DNA from: Dendrolimus kikuchii
Taxonomy: Eukaryota > Arthropoda > Insecta > Lepidoptera > Lasiocampidae
Direction: 5' to 3'
Assembly (NCBI GenBank): GCA_019925095.2
Contig: CM034401.1
Location: 11,071,338 to 11,135,337, forward strand
DNA: 64,000 bases
Positions within the stretch are counted from its first letter, which is position 1. Each line of letters begins with the position of its first letter. This document shows positions 33,722 to 45,700 of this stretch, one piece after another. Both the position numbers and the translations under genes were made by a program. The notes under the pieces were generated by a model, which saw only the letters and a program-made list of their open reading frames with translations, was not told the origin of the DNA and made no database searches.

Positions 33722-34312
33722 TACTAGCGGCCCCGGCAGACGTTGTCACGCTCTGAAAAAATAAAAATTTAGGACCCGATTCCAGCGCCACCTACCGGTT
33801 CCAATTGTGGATTTGAACCATCCGGGAACCCACTCAAACACACAAAAACAAAATCATCAAAATCGGTCCAGGTGATTAGGAGGATTCTAAAACCCGATCT
33901 CAGCGCCACCTACCTGTTCTAATTTCAAATCTAAACCATCCGGGAACCCACTCAAACACAAAAACAAAATTACCAAAATCGCTCCAGGTGATTAGGAGGA
34001 TTCTAGAACCTGATCTCATCGCCACCTACCGGTTCTAATTGTGAATCTAAACCATCCGGGTACCCACTCAAAGACACAAAAACAAAATCACCAAAAAATT
34101 GTGAATCTAAACTATCCGGGAACCCACTCAATCATACAAAAAGAAAATCACCAAAATAGGTCCAGGTGATTAGGAGGAGTCTAGAACACGATTTCAGCGT
34201 CATCTACCGGTTCCAACGGGATATAAAGATCCTATGTCCGTCTTTAAGCTACCTACCCACCAATTTTCAGCCAAATCGGTACAGCCGTTCTTGAGTTATA
34301 AATAGTGTAGCT
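33722..34312 (+). repeat. Family B copy 3 with four to five tandem units
   Basis: Starts 'tactagcggccccggcagac' and contains a longer run of the 115-120-bp unit than copy 1, including one shortened unit near 34085-34130. It ends 'acagccgttcttgagttata'. Unit number clearly differs between copies. Confidence 0.7.
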
Positions 34313-34624
34313 AAAGTTGTGTTACTTTATTTTTAAGTATTTAGTTTAATCCCGAAATTAAATCTGCCTAAAAACATTCCACATCTCAAAAACAACTCGA
34401 CATATTATTATCCTGTTCAAAATAATTTCCGTTGATTTTTTTATTTTGCCACCTCATCTTAACTCTGTACATGAATATGGCTACATCTTAGCTTAGCCCT
34501 CGTCGATCAATCTTAGAATACGAAATAAATCCATCAATAAAACTAAACCAATAAACGAGTACAATCGTAATATCACTTAATCTTCACCACATTCGATCGA
34601 CCGACACATCACACCACACGATGC

Positions 34625-34915
34625 AGTTTTTTTTAGATTTCTTGTCTGAGTGTCTGTTTGTTAGGGATTTACGTAAAAACTACTGGACCGATTTCGATGT
34701 GGTTTTCAGTGATCAGTGAAGTGAGTGATGAGTTTTTATCCCGGGAATCCGGCGGGAATTTTCCCGGCGCGGTATGTAATTGTTCGGGTACATAATAATT
34801 AGCTTTTTCCGTCACAATTTTCACTAAAACAATAGCTTATAGTGTTTAAGTGCTGCAGTACTTTATGTCCTGGGAATCATGCGGGATTTTCAAGTCAAGA
34901 CGTGCGTCGCAAGCA
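34625..34915 (-). repeat. Dispersed repeat family A, copy 6 (partial)
   Basis: Minus orientation, internal part deleted; 'atcccgggaatccggcggga' at about 34739. Confidence 0.55.
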
Positions 34916-35085
34916 TAGATAGATAGATAACACTTTATTGCTCACCAAAATAAACAAATACAAAAACAAAATGTATAATTAGAATACTTCTTGGCAAAAC
35001 AACAGGCGGCCTTATCGCTAAAAGCGATCTCTTCCAGGCAACCTAGCTTAAAATAAATTCTTAACTAATCTGACGATGTAGGTGA
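34916..35085 (-). repeat. Family D copy, full tail
   Basis: Reverse complement of the 16235 copy: 'agataacactttattgctca', then 'ctaaaagcgatctcttccag' and 'cttaaaataaattcttaa'. The 'agatagatagat' at its start is the simple-repeat end typical of LINE tails. Confidence 0.55.
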
Positions 35086-35089
35086 AGCA

Positions 35090-35830
35090 GAAAAAAGATA
35101 GGTTTGTACAATTTAAATATATATATACTTACACTAATTTATAAGTTTAATACATATATAAAAAATATAATAGTAATATATACGTATATACAAAATAATC
35201 TAAAGAAATATATTTGTTAACATTGTATGTGACAAGCATTTTATATATTACAATAGATAAATGTTTAACATATTAGACAAATTTATTTAGAGACAGATAG
35301 TACTTTCTAAGTGAGTTCCGAAGTGTAGGTAATGTTTTCAATGTTTCAATGTTCAAGCATATTCTTATAATAATAAATCTACATCTGCTATTGTATGTAT
35401 TTTATCAGAAAATATAAGTTTCAGAGATTAGTAAAAAGTCTATAAAAGCTAGGTATAAGTACCCACTCGACTGGTTCTAAAAAGGAACCTTTTAAGTAAA
35501 ATGTGTTAAGCAGTAGTAGAATAATGGTTTGGTTGATGATTGGCCAACGTGACCTGGCGAACTATCACCCCTTTATTGTGAACAAATACACAATATTATC
35601 TCGTGATCGTCGCTTGATTGTGCTCCGCGTCATTCAGGGATCACGCCACTCACGCGCACTCGTAGCGGTCATTTGAGACATGGCAATGGACACGTAAATA
35701 AGCTAAACGGCCACTTATCTTTATAGGCAACTCGATTATATTTTTGATTTTATTACTGTATAAAGAAATGCAAACGAGAGGATAAACTCACTTAGATCAC
35801 GTGAGTTAATGTAAGACTCACAGTGGTTCA
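35090..35830. other. No recognisable feature
   Basis: AT-rich to 35520, then mixed composition; no gene or repeat assigned. Confidence 0.35.
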
Positions 35831-35836
35831 CATCTG

Positions 35837-37115
35837 TTGCGATGGCTCTCGCGGAAACGCGGGACCCTGACCTTCAGGATGACGCAAATACATACCGGGC
35901 ATGGGTGCTTCGATAAGTATCTGAATCCTATCGTGGGATGCATACCTTCCGCTCAGTGCCGACAGTGTGGCGCACAAGACACGGCGTTTCATACGCTAGT
36001 CGAGTGCGCAGCCTGGGCACCACAGAGGTTTGAACTCGAGACCCTCGTAGGTCCGATTGATTCGCTGGGCAGTTTGGTGCAAGCCATGCTGCATAGCAAC
36101 GTTCAGTGGGTGGGTGCGGCCAATTTCTGTGAGACTGTCCTGTGTCAAAAGGAGGCCGCGGAACGAGATAGGGAGAGAAGTGGAAGTGCGCGTACTCATG
36201 GGCACCGGTGTCAGCCGGGAGCCCGGAGGCGCAGATATGCGCATGACTTCCCTCCTTGAATTACCGTTGCATCTAGCATCTAGGGAGCAGAGGAGTCTTC
36301 ACCCCTGTTGACGAAGTGAGTTTGCACTGCTTCCCGGGGCATTCGCAAGCACTGATGCGCTAGGATCAGCGTGGGCGTAACTACGTTCTAAGTCTCACGC
36401 TCTTCCTGACATAAGCGTGGGGCACATGGGAAGAGGGTGGTTTTAGTGGGGTATTAGCCTCTGGGCATTTGTCCATCGGTTCAAGGCTCCACACAAGCCG
36501 GTCGATTACTGTTTGGATTGCCCTCAGTGGAATGCCTCCATGATCGACTATGGTCTAATCCCTAGCAAAGGACCCGGTATGTGCGAAATGCATTTCGCCC
36601 GCCTGAAAAAAAAAAGACACAGTGGCTTTGGGTGGGTGCGGCCAATTTCTGCGAGACTGTCATGTCTCAAAAGGAAGCCGCGGAACGAGAAAAAGAGAGA
36701 GGTGCGCATGCGTCTCGCGGGTACCGACGTCAGTTGGGGTCCCGGAGGCGAGATATGCGCAAGATCTCCTCCCGTAATACCGCTGCAGGGGCCCTCTAAC
36801 ATCTAGGGAGCAGAGGAGTCTTCACCCCTGTTGACGAAGTGAGTTTGCCTTTCCCAGAGCATTCTCAAACACTGATGTGCTAGGATCAGCGTGGGCGTAA
36901 CTACGTTCTAAGTTTCACGCTCTTCCTGCCATAAGTGCGGGGCACATGGGAGGAGTAGTATCGCATTTTCGAGTCTCCACACAAGCCGGCGATTTGACTC
37001 TGGTGCCTATTCGTGGTGTCACCTCTCGTCGCTTTGGTCTAAACTCTAGTAAAGGACCCGTTAGTGTGCGAAATGCATTTCCCCCGCCTCAAAAAAAAAG
37101 ACTCACAATGGCTCC
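35837..37115 (+). mobile_element. R1-clade LINE 3' end, two tandem tails
   Basis: The ORF at 35837-36259 reads MTQIHTGHGCF, then the terminal zinc-knuckle motif CRQCGAQDTAFHTLVEC, and NFCETVLCQKEAAERDRERS, the usual C terminus of R1-clade ORF2. Its 3' UTR ends near 36610 in A's. Directly behind the A-tail a second, more 5'-truncated copy begins (36625-37100), repeating FCETVMSQKEAAEREKER, the 'catctagggagcagaggagt' UTR block and the end 'gcatttcccccgcctc' plus A's. Confidence 0.75.
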
Positions 37116-37149
37116 ACTAGAACGTACTGGCCTTCATACAATCAGTTGA

Positions 37150-37500
37150 GCAAAGGTTTTTAATTAAAAATAGCCATGTACACTTTTCGATTGGCAAGCT
37201 ATAATAGGCGTGTTTATAAATCAATATAATTTGATAAAAGTTATGTGTCATCTGGTTATCAGATGGGTGAAGGTCAATATCCACCGTCTCCTCTATTAGA
37301 TCTTCAGAAATAGTAACAATATCTTCTATTTATTTTTATAAATAAATCAATAAACAAGTGGAGAAATATTAACTTGTAAATTCGCTAAAATTGTACCCCC
37401 TCCCTGTAACTTTTGAACTATGAAGTGGAAAATTCTAAAAAAATGAGTTATAGAGCTACAAAAATACTAATTATCCGTGCAGGAACGGAGAAAGAATAGA
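37150..37500. other. No recognisable feature
   Basis: AT-rich spacer between LINE tails. Confidence 0.4.
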
Positions 37501-37777
37501 ATTTCCTAGGCCAGGCGGCCTGTCGTAAGAGGCGACCAAACAACCCACAGCTGGGTGGTAGGATATTTTCCCGACTGGATGGATACCACCCCTGGTCAAG
37601 AGTATGTCGCCATAACAACCTTAAGTTGTGTTCCGGCATTAGTGACCAGGTTCCAGTCCCTTAAAAGAGCAGCAACGCATTTGTAGCACCTTTGGTGTTG
37701 CAAATGTCCATAGGCGATGATAACCGCTTTCCATCGAGTGGGCCGTCTGCCTGTCTGCTGAACTCATGCAATAAAAA
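37500..37777 (+). repeat. Family C copy (LINE 3'-UTR tail)
   Basis: Carries 'tggataccacccctggtca', 'gtgttgcaaatgtccatagg' and the end 'ctgctgaactcatgcaataa' followed by A's. Confidence 0.6.
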
Positions 37778-37854
37778 AATACTTTCAAGGATGATGGTTA
37801 CAAATGTAACAATAATATGCGTTAAGTAGTTGTTGAAACATAGGTTATTATATA

Positions 37855-39107
37855 TTAGGTCCTTACATATGAAGTTTGCGTTTTGTCATACTGGTCACTT
37901 TGATCTCAAATATCTCCTCTTTGGTTAGGAATTCCAATTTCAAATTTATACAGCTATTTACTTATGCTTTTGTGTTTTGAAAACCGTAATTCATTTGTTT
38001 TTTCCTCTTTTGGTTTTTTCTTTGCGTCACTCAGTTTACAAAATAGAAAACTTGAAATATCGCATTATTTACGAGTACGAGTTCCATCGTGGCACCAGTG
38101 CTGCCGAAACGGCTCGAAGGATTAATGATGTGATGGCGGCGGTGTCGCAAAAGAAAACACAGTGCGTTTTTGGTTCCAACGTTTTCGTTCTAGAAATTTC
38201 GACCTGCAGAACAAGCCCCGTGGACGGCCGGAGACCAAAGTTGAAAATGCAGAATTGAAGGCTATTGTGGAAGGGGATCCATCGCAAACCACGTCCGAGA
38301 TAGCTGCAGGCTGCGGTGTTAGTGATAAAATTGTTTTAATCCACTTGAAGCAAATTGGGAAGGTGAAAAAGCTTGAAAGGTGGGTACCTCATGAACTGTG
38401 TGCAGCAAACCGACAAACGCGCGTTGACTGCTGCGTTACATTACTCAACCGGCGCAATAATGAAGGGATTTTAAATCGAATCATTACCTGTGATGAAAAG
38501 TGGATCCTGTACGATAATCGGAAATGCTCATCGCAATAACTGAACCCTGGCTAACCAGCCAAATCCGGCCCCAAGCGAAAATTGACTCATTAAAAAATAC
38601 TTGTGAGTGTTTGGTGGACTAGTGCCGGTGTCGTTCACTACAGCTTTCTTAAATCTGGCCAGACGATTACGGCGGATGTCTATTGTTAGTAACTGCAAAC
38701 CATGATGGAAAAGCTAGCTGCTAAACAACCGAGGCTGGTCAATTGCTCTAAGCCACTACTGCTTCAGGACAACGCTAGACCACACACTGCACAACAGACG
38801 GCTACCAAATTAGAGGAGCTTCAATTGGAATGTCTAAGACATCCACCGTACTCCCCGGATCTTGCTCCAACAGATTACCATTTTTTTCGAAATTTGGATA
38901 ACTTCTTGCAAGGGAAAAAATTCAACTCCGATGGGGCAGTCCAAAGCGCCTTCAAAGATTTTACTGATTCCCGTCCGAATGCTTTTTTTAGTAAAGGGCA
39001 TAGATAGCCATGGTACATACTTTGATTAAATAAATATATTATATTTAAAGAAAATAGATTTTATGTTCCTCCCTTACAAAACGCCAATTTTATATGTAAA
39101 GACCTAA
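37855..39107 (+). mobile_element. mariner (DD34D) transposon, 1253 bp
   Basis: TA-flanked, with inverted ends of about 32 bp (TTAGGTCCTTACATATGAAG and its near inverse at the right end). Length is typical for mariner. Confidence 0.85.
38040..39007 (+). pseudogene. mariner transposase, broken
   Basis: N-terminal region YRIIYEYEFHRGTSAAETAR leads into the helix-turn-helix (TTSEIAAGCGVSDKI). WVPHELCAANRQTRV follows, then the first catalytic Asp in IITCDEKWILYDNR. After several stops it resumes with LLLQDNARPHTAQQT (second Asp) and YSPDLAPTDYHFF (third Asp), with 34 residues between them: DD34D. The start codon appears lost, and a frameshift at about 38145 plus stops at about 38538-38700 inactivate it. 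Confidence 0.8.
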
Positions 39108-39109
39108 TA

Positions 39110-40110
39110 TTATATTTTAATCTCTATATAACATCTGCCTATTCCATCCTCTTTATCACAGTTTAATGGCTAGCAGTGCGTTAGCTTCACTCCTGGCGCC
39201 CAATTCTTGTATTCCAATATCTTGGTGTTGTGAATATATTCAAAGTGGAGTCCATTGGGATGGTATAAAAAAAACATATTCTACTGAATTCATAATATCT
39301 TCGATATCATCGCGGCAGAATAATAGTAGATTTTTTTTTATTACCATCAGTAGAAATAGCGTTAGCTGAAATGAATATTGACAAATTTTCGCTTATTCAC
39401 AAAGATAGAGTGACGTGCCATAGGTACGCCATTGGACTTAACAGAATACCGAAACCAGGCAAATCTACGATTGAGACGATAGTCTCCGGCGATTTTGACG
39501 AGATAGTAATAGCAGAATTGGGCACCTGGTGCTGTAAACGTCTATAGGCGGAATTTGCCAGCTTCGCAATAAAAATGTTTTTTTTTTAATGGTACCGTAG
39601 TTAAATGACGAAACCATTTGTTGCCTCTACTGAAGCCTTCGATATGCGTAGTCCGATACGTACCTACTCGGTCAATTTATTTAAAGTTTTTTTTTCTATA
39701 CATTATACTTTTTTATAACCTATTATTTCAGTGATATTTAAATTATCACTAAACTACGGGTACGTCCCTGATTTATCTATACAAAACAAATCATACACAA
39801 AGGTAAATATTTTTATAGATATAACAAAATCATAATACTTTAAATGATTACGAAAGATAACATACTAATTGCAAATTATTACATTAAAATGTAATTTGCG
39901 ACATTATGAAACTAATAGTAAAATGTGTTAACTTAATGTTCACCTGTTAATTGTTTCGGAAGTAATTAATTAATTAGGGTTCTGTAGCGATTAGTAGTAC
40001 ATAATAAAATGTTATAATAAACGACTGGTGTGGAGTATTACATCGCATCAGAGTCAGATAATGATGCATTAAACTTATATAATTGCAATAGATAAGTGGA
40101 TAGTTCAACA
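39110..40110. other. No supported gene
   Basis: 39160-39580 has mixed composition and ends 'gcttcgcaataaaaatgttt', like a retroelement tail, but I cannot assign it. The rest is AT-rich. Confidence 0.3.
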
Positions 40111-40112
40111 GA

Positions 40113-40182
40113 ACATGCATCTCCTAGTAAAGAAGTATATATGTACATATACTTATATACTCTTTTACTAGGAGATGCATGT
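40113..40182. repeat. 70-bp near-perfect hairpin
   Basis: Arms of about 33 bp (outer ACATGCATCTCCTAGTAAA) pair almost perfectly with a minimal loop around 'tatgtacata'. It could be a small MITE or a hairpin RNA. Confidence 0.65.
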
Positions 40183-40184
40183 AT

Positions 40185-40580
40185 GTATATACATGAGCAG
40201 CGGAGGGTCACGGTTTTCGGGGTCATCATTAACCGTCCCTCACTTTGAGGCTGCAGAGATGTGACTTTTTGAAAGAAAGAAATACATAGAATACACTTAA
40301 TAAAATAATAGAAATTTGGTTAAGAACAATAGAACATACAAATTGCGAGACATCTTAAAAATAATACTACAAATAATGTCTCGCGTTGGTGCCAAATGAG
40401 TGCAGTTCAACAAGTCCTGGTCACAAATGCCTGACGCTGGTTTTAAAATGCACCCTGGTACAGATGGATGTCGCACTTATTTATTTACACAGTTGGTACC
40501 TATGTTGTATATAATAGCAATCAATTTCAAAATAATAGAACCTATTATAACATTAATCAGTTCCTGCACTAGCCTTTATG
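40185..40580. other. No recognisable feature
   Basis: AT-rich spacer. Confidence 0.4.
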
Positions 40581-40835
40581 GCGGCCTCTGTGGTTGAGCG
40601 GGCTAAGCCTTTGCCGGCCTACCTCACTGCAACGCAGAGGCTCTGGGTTCGATTCCTGGTATAGTCAATTTCGGAAACGTATTTTCTCCGTTATTTACTA
40701 TGGTCTGGGTGTCTGGGATCGGCCCCAGAGTAGTCCGTTGTATATTACTCATAACACAAGCGTAATTTGCTTAATTTGGGGATATACAATATGTGTGTTT
40801 GTCTGCCGATTTTATTTATTTATTTATTTATCACG
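40581..40835 (+). mobile_element. tRNA-derived SINE, copy 2 (near full length)
   Basis: Head 'gcggcctctgtggttgagcg' with A box TGGTTGAGCGG and B box GGTTCGATTCC (40646-40656), body 'actatggtctgggtgtctgg', end 'tctgccgattttatttattt' with a TATT-type tail. The head resembles a leucine or serine tRNA. Confidence 0.75.
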
Positions 40836-40867
40836 GGATACCAAGTATAAAATTATATATTAGTATC

Positions 40868-41000
40868 ATAATTAAAATTACGTTTTAATGGTTTTACGCG
40901 CAGCATTTGTTTGATTTTTATCTTTATTCTAACATTTCGGACACCTTTCAGTAGTCGTGATCATGGAAGATAAAGATGTCAAGTGTCAATAAGTAATGGT
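40868..41000. mobile_element. Penelope-like/MITE repeat, partial
   Basis: One arm only: 'aattacgttttaatggtttt', a degenerate 'catttcggacacctttcagt' box and 'gtcaagtgtcaataagta'. Confidence 0.5.
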
Positions 41001-42485
41001 AAAGTTATTATGTAACTTACCCCCAACTTGGTCATTTTAATTATTTAATTTTAGTTTATGGTTGTTATTTACTGTATGGGAGCCTAATTTAATTTACCAC
41101 TGCTATTTACTGGTCGCGCAGTTAAGAAAATGCTATACTTAGTATTATTTGAGTTTCTAACTCCTCATCATGAGGTGTGAGGCCTGTCATTATATAAAAT
41201 AATGCAGCATTCCAAGGCCGTGGCGATGACATAGCTAGTGTCCAGCAAAGATTTCAAACATCCAAAATAGTTTATGTGTTTGAAAGTAGTATGTATTCCT
41301 GGGTGATTTTAGTGGACATCTAGCAGTTGATCCAAGTCACTAACTGTTGGTCCCCTGCTCAATTACGTAGAGCATTTGAACCTCTACTAAAAACTATTTG
41401 GCAATCGATTACAAGTAAATTTATACCGTATTACGTAAAAAATATTTCATTTGAAAGAAAACTAAATCACGAAAGACGAATGGAAAATGGGGAGCTTACT
41501 CGACACACTGGTAAAATATTTGATTAAAAGGAAAGTTAATGGGTTAAAAACAAGCATTTTATCAGTGAAAACAGATTCCGGTTCGTATTCTCAACAGTTG
41601 TTTTGCATAAAAGAACGCCTAAGATTCAGTCAATTTAATTTCGCTTAGCCCAGTGGCGTTTTGTCCATTTCACTTAATATAAATTAGTTTATCATCTTAG
41701 GGTTTGATTTCCGTAAGAGTGTCACTCTAAAATATGGTGCCAGAAATAGAAAAACTTTCTTTAACCGGTAGACATTTATTCACATTTCACAATTCAATTG
41801 TTTTCGTCGTTTTGATCGAACTTTTTCCTGAGTAAACTTCAAAAAACTTAATCAAACTTATACAAATCAATCTCGAAACGAATTTTCTTTTTAAAGCTTA
41901 CAACAATTCTATATAATCCAATCGTACTTACTAAGATCCTATTATTTATTTAAATAAAAGCCTATAATTTAATAACATTAATTTACCTACAAGTTATTTA
42001 TTTTACTTTCTTTCATCTGACCTTTAATACATGTAGTATTAAACGAATGAAATTCCATTTATTATTGAATAAGTTAATTTCGCCTCAAATGTAAACTGTT
42101 TCTAGATCTCAGATTTTCTCTCAATATTAGCAAAGCTATTAAATGCCAAAATTTTAAAATAGACTGAAATAACAGTTTCCCCTATTTGAACACAATATGG
42201 GAAACTATACCATTGTGGGCACTATTTTTATTTTGTCCCATATAATAATAATATCATTATATGGCCAAAAAAAAGTATTATGATTTAATGTTTTTGAATA
42301 AATTAATAGGGTGTCAATCATTGGGGGAGTGCCAACAATCGGTAGTTTATCCTAGTTTCAGTTCTTGTTTAATGTTTTTTCCCCAAATGTTTAAAGATTT
42401 AGTCGTCCTCTTATAAATTTCACAAAAAGAGCCAATAAACCTTCGATATAAAATTTATTTAACACGCCTCAATTTTTTTCTTCAG
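41001..42485. other. Desaturase upstream flank or 5'-UTR intron
   Basis: No gene recognised. The start codon exon begins right after a splice acceptor (TTTTTTTCTTCAG, ending at 42485), so a non-coding first exon and the promoter must lie further upstream. I could not locate them. Confidence 0.4.
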
Positions 42486-42486
42486 G

Positions 42487-42706
42487 ATGCCGCCTCAGGG
42501 CCAAGCCAAGACCACGTGGGTGCTGTACGAAACAGACGTGATCAACGACGAAGCTGAAGTGCCAGTGACCGTACTGCCAACAGCAGAAAGAAGAAAGTGG
42601 CAGTTAGTATGGAGGAATATCATACTCTTCGGTTTCCTGCACATCGGTGCAGTTTACGGCGCATACTTATTTTTCTTCAAAGCTATGTGGAAGACGTGTG
42701 CATTCG
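42487..42706 (+). CDS. Desaturase exon 1
   Basis: [18 protein letters not shown] start after a splice acceptor; ends in phase 1 at the GTAGGT donor. Includes the first membrane segment. Confidence 0.92.
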
Positions 42707-45700
42707 GTAGGTTTGATATTATTTGTACACTTATGCTTTGGTGTATAATAGAAAGTTATATTACCACCATCACATGGTGGGAGCACCACCCATCAATCAG
42801 GACAAAGCGCTTCGCTTTATCCTTTCTGGTGCGCCATGACTAAGAATGGAATAATTTACCGCAGTCTGTTTTTCTCTTCTAAGAGTGAATAAGTAGGTAC
42901 ATTTTAGATAAGCGTGATCCACCCTAGGCCGCGTCTACTAATAACATGAGTTATGTTGTAAATACTGGTTTGTAATATTTGTTCTTTTGTATTTAACGTA
43001 AAGTTTTTTGTAAAGACAGGTAACCTTTGTTACCTGTATTTACAAAAAAATCTTCACTAAACACGTACATGAAAAGGGCTGTTTTTTATTTTCAACAAGT
43101 TGCGACAGTGTTCTAACGTTAACCTATAAGAACGTAAAAATATGTAGGTATTGACGCTTTTTATTCAAACTAAATTTCGGTGAAAGTATTTTGCAAACTG
43201 CCATATTATATATTTCAAAATTTTCTACACATTCATACAACTTAATAGTTGAAGGGAGATACATTTATGCTAATACGATTCAAACCATCATCTTGATATC
43301 GTGAAACCTCATTGAATAGATACAGTGGTGGTCTTATAATTAAGAACGCTGATTTAAAGTGAAGATTTTTTTCAAACTAAGACGCAAAACTAATTGCATG
43401 CAATTTTTTTATTCCTCTCGATATCGTTTAACTTTTCCATAATACCGCTGTATTCATTGATACAGATATTTATTGATATGATTAACTAAAAATAAATAGA
43501 CAAACTTTTTAAACTACTTCTAAACATAGTATTCCTATTTACTGGCTGGTCACGTAATTAAGAACGCTAAATAGTTTATACCTTTATTCAAATTTAAATA
43601 CAGAACATTCAGTCGATTTGTTACTGTTTGTATAATTTTGGCGCCATTGAGTGCTGTAAAAGATTAAAAGTGATTGCTTCTTATGAAAAAACAATGGGAA
43701 AAAATAAAAGTTCTGATAAATCTACAAGGGAAGTAATAATAAAACTTCGCCGGAAGAATTGGTCTTATAAAAAGATACCCGACCATCTGCAATGTTCAAA
43801 AACGATGGTTTTCCACGCTGTTAAGCATTTTGCTACGTATCAAACTACTTCGAATGTCCACGTATACCTAAACAGAGAAAAACAACTCCTCGAGATGACC
43901 GAAACATCGTTCGTATGGCAAAACAAAATCCTTTTAAAGGGTCCAATGTGCTGAGAAAAGAATATTTTGGTGAAAACAACCCTTCAGCAATCTCAGCGCG
44001 CAGTATTCGAAGACGTTTGGTAGAAGAAAAATTGCACGGTATGATAGCAAGAAAGGTACCCGTTGAAACTTTGCCACAGGCAAGCCCGGCTTGCATTTGC
44101 GAGAAAGTACGAAAATTCGACTGTGCGACAGTGGAAAAATGTACTTTTTTCTGACGAGCCGAAAATAAACAGAGTATGTTCTGATGAAAAACGACATGTA
44201 CGACGTCCCCCGAATGCAGCATTCGACTCTAAGTACACGAAAGTTACATTAAAGCACGGTGGTGGAAATGTGAAAATTTGGGGGTGCTTTTCTGGACATG
44301 GTATTGGACCTGTAAAGTTGATAGAAGGTAACATGGATCAGTTCCAATACAAAAATATACTGGAAGAAATAATGTTACCTTATGCTAAAGACGTTCTACC
44401 GGTTATTTGGACATTCCAGCATGACAATGATCCAAAGCACACTGCACGCACCGTAAAGGAATTTCTAACAGCGCAATCAAATTCTGTCTTAAACTGGCCA
44501 GCTAACAGCCCATATCTAAACCCAATAGAGAATCTGTGGTTCGAAGTAAAGAAAAAGGTTTCAAATACACAGTGTGGGAATTTAAGAGAGGTGTACGAAG
44601 TTTTTTTAGAAGAACGGAACTCTATTTCTCTTGCGAAATGTCAAAAATTAATAGAGTTAATGCCTCGCCGGTGTAAAGCAGTAATTAAAAGTCGTGGATA
44701 TGCTATTAACTATTAATTTTAGTTAAAAATGTATTAAATTGCTTTTTACATTTCTCGTGCTACATATTATTGTGATTTTTTAAATGTGAGTGTCATACAA
44801 AACGATTCCCGAGCAATTTAATAAATTTTTCTTAATTATTTGTCCAGCTTCAGCACTATTTGAATGTGTTACTTTGGTAAAATAAATAAAATGTGAAAAA
44901 AATAGTTAGCGATTTTTCTTTATTCCTAAGCCACGTTGCTCTATTAATGTGGCTATTTTATAACATAACTAGTTGCTTCTCAGAAGGTACACATCTCTGT
45001 GTATGATACGATTTAAATATCAAAACTTCTAGAACTTCAAATCGTTCTTAATTATATGACCACAACTGTATGTACCTAGATAAGTAAATAAATAATTAAT
45101 TCAAGTCATCATGGAAATAAAACGGACCTTAATTTGGTTCTCAATTCCAAAAAGTTTGTTAATAATCCCTGATGATAATGATGATGAAAGATAAATCCAA
45201 ATAATTCAAATTCAACCTAACAACATAAGACCAGTGTATATTCGGACCGAATATACACTTGGCCAGCTATGGCAGTTGTTAATACGAGCATACTCGGATA
45301 ACGACATCTAAGCAGAATAAACTCAGATCGTAAACAACTTTAGTGTACTAGGAGGTAATCTGTGAATAAGATCACTTAATACAAATAAAAACCGTCTAAT
45401 ATCTTCTATTTTCGAGTGCACTCGGTCCGAGTGTACTCTGATAATGTGAACGCAGCTTAATTCTTTTGTCCTTCTGATTTTGACTTTTATTTCTAGCTAT
45501 CTTTTTGTACCTGTGCTCTGGATTGGGCATCACAGCAGGAGCACACAGGCTATGGGCACACAAGTCCTACAAAGCCCGATTGCCTCTCAAAATTCTCCTT
45601 ACTATCTTCAACACAATGGCTTTCCAGGTAAGAGAATTAAATATTTTAGTCAATATTTGTTGCACATCAGATATTGTTATCACATATATCTTTACTAGGA

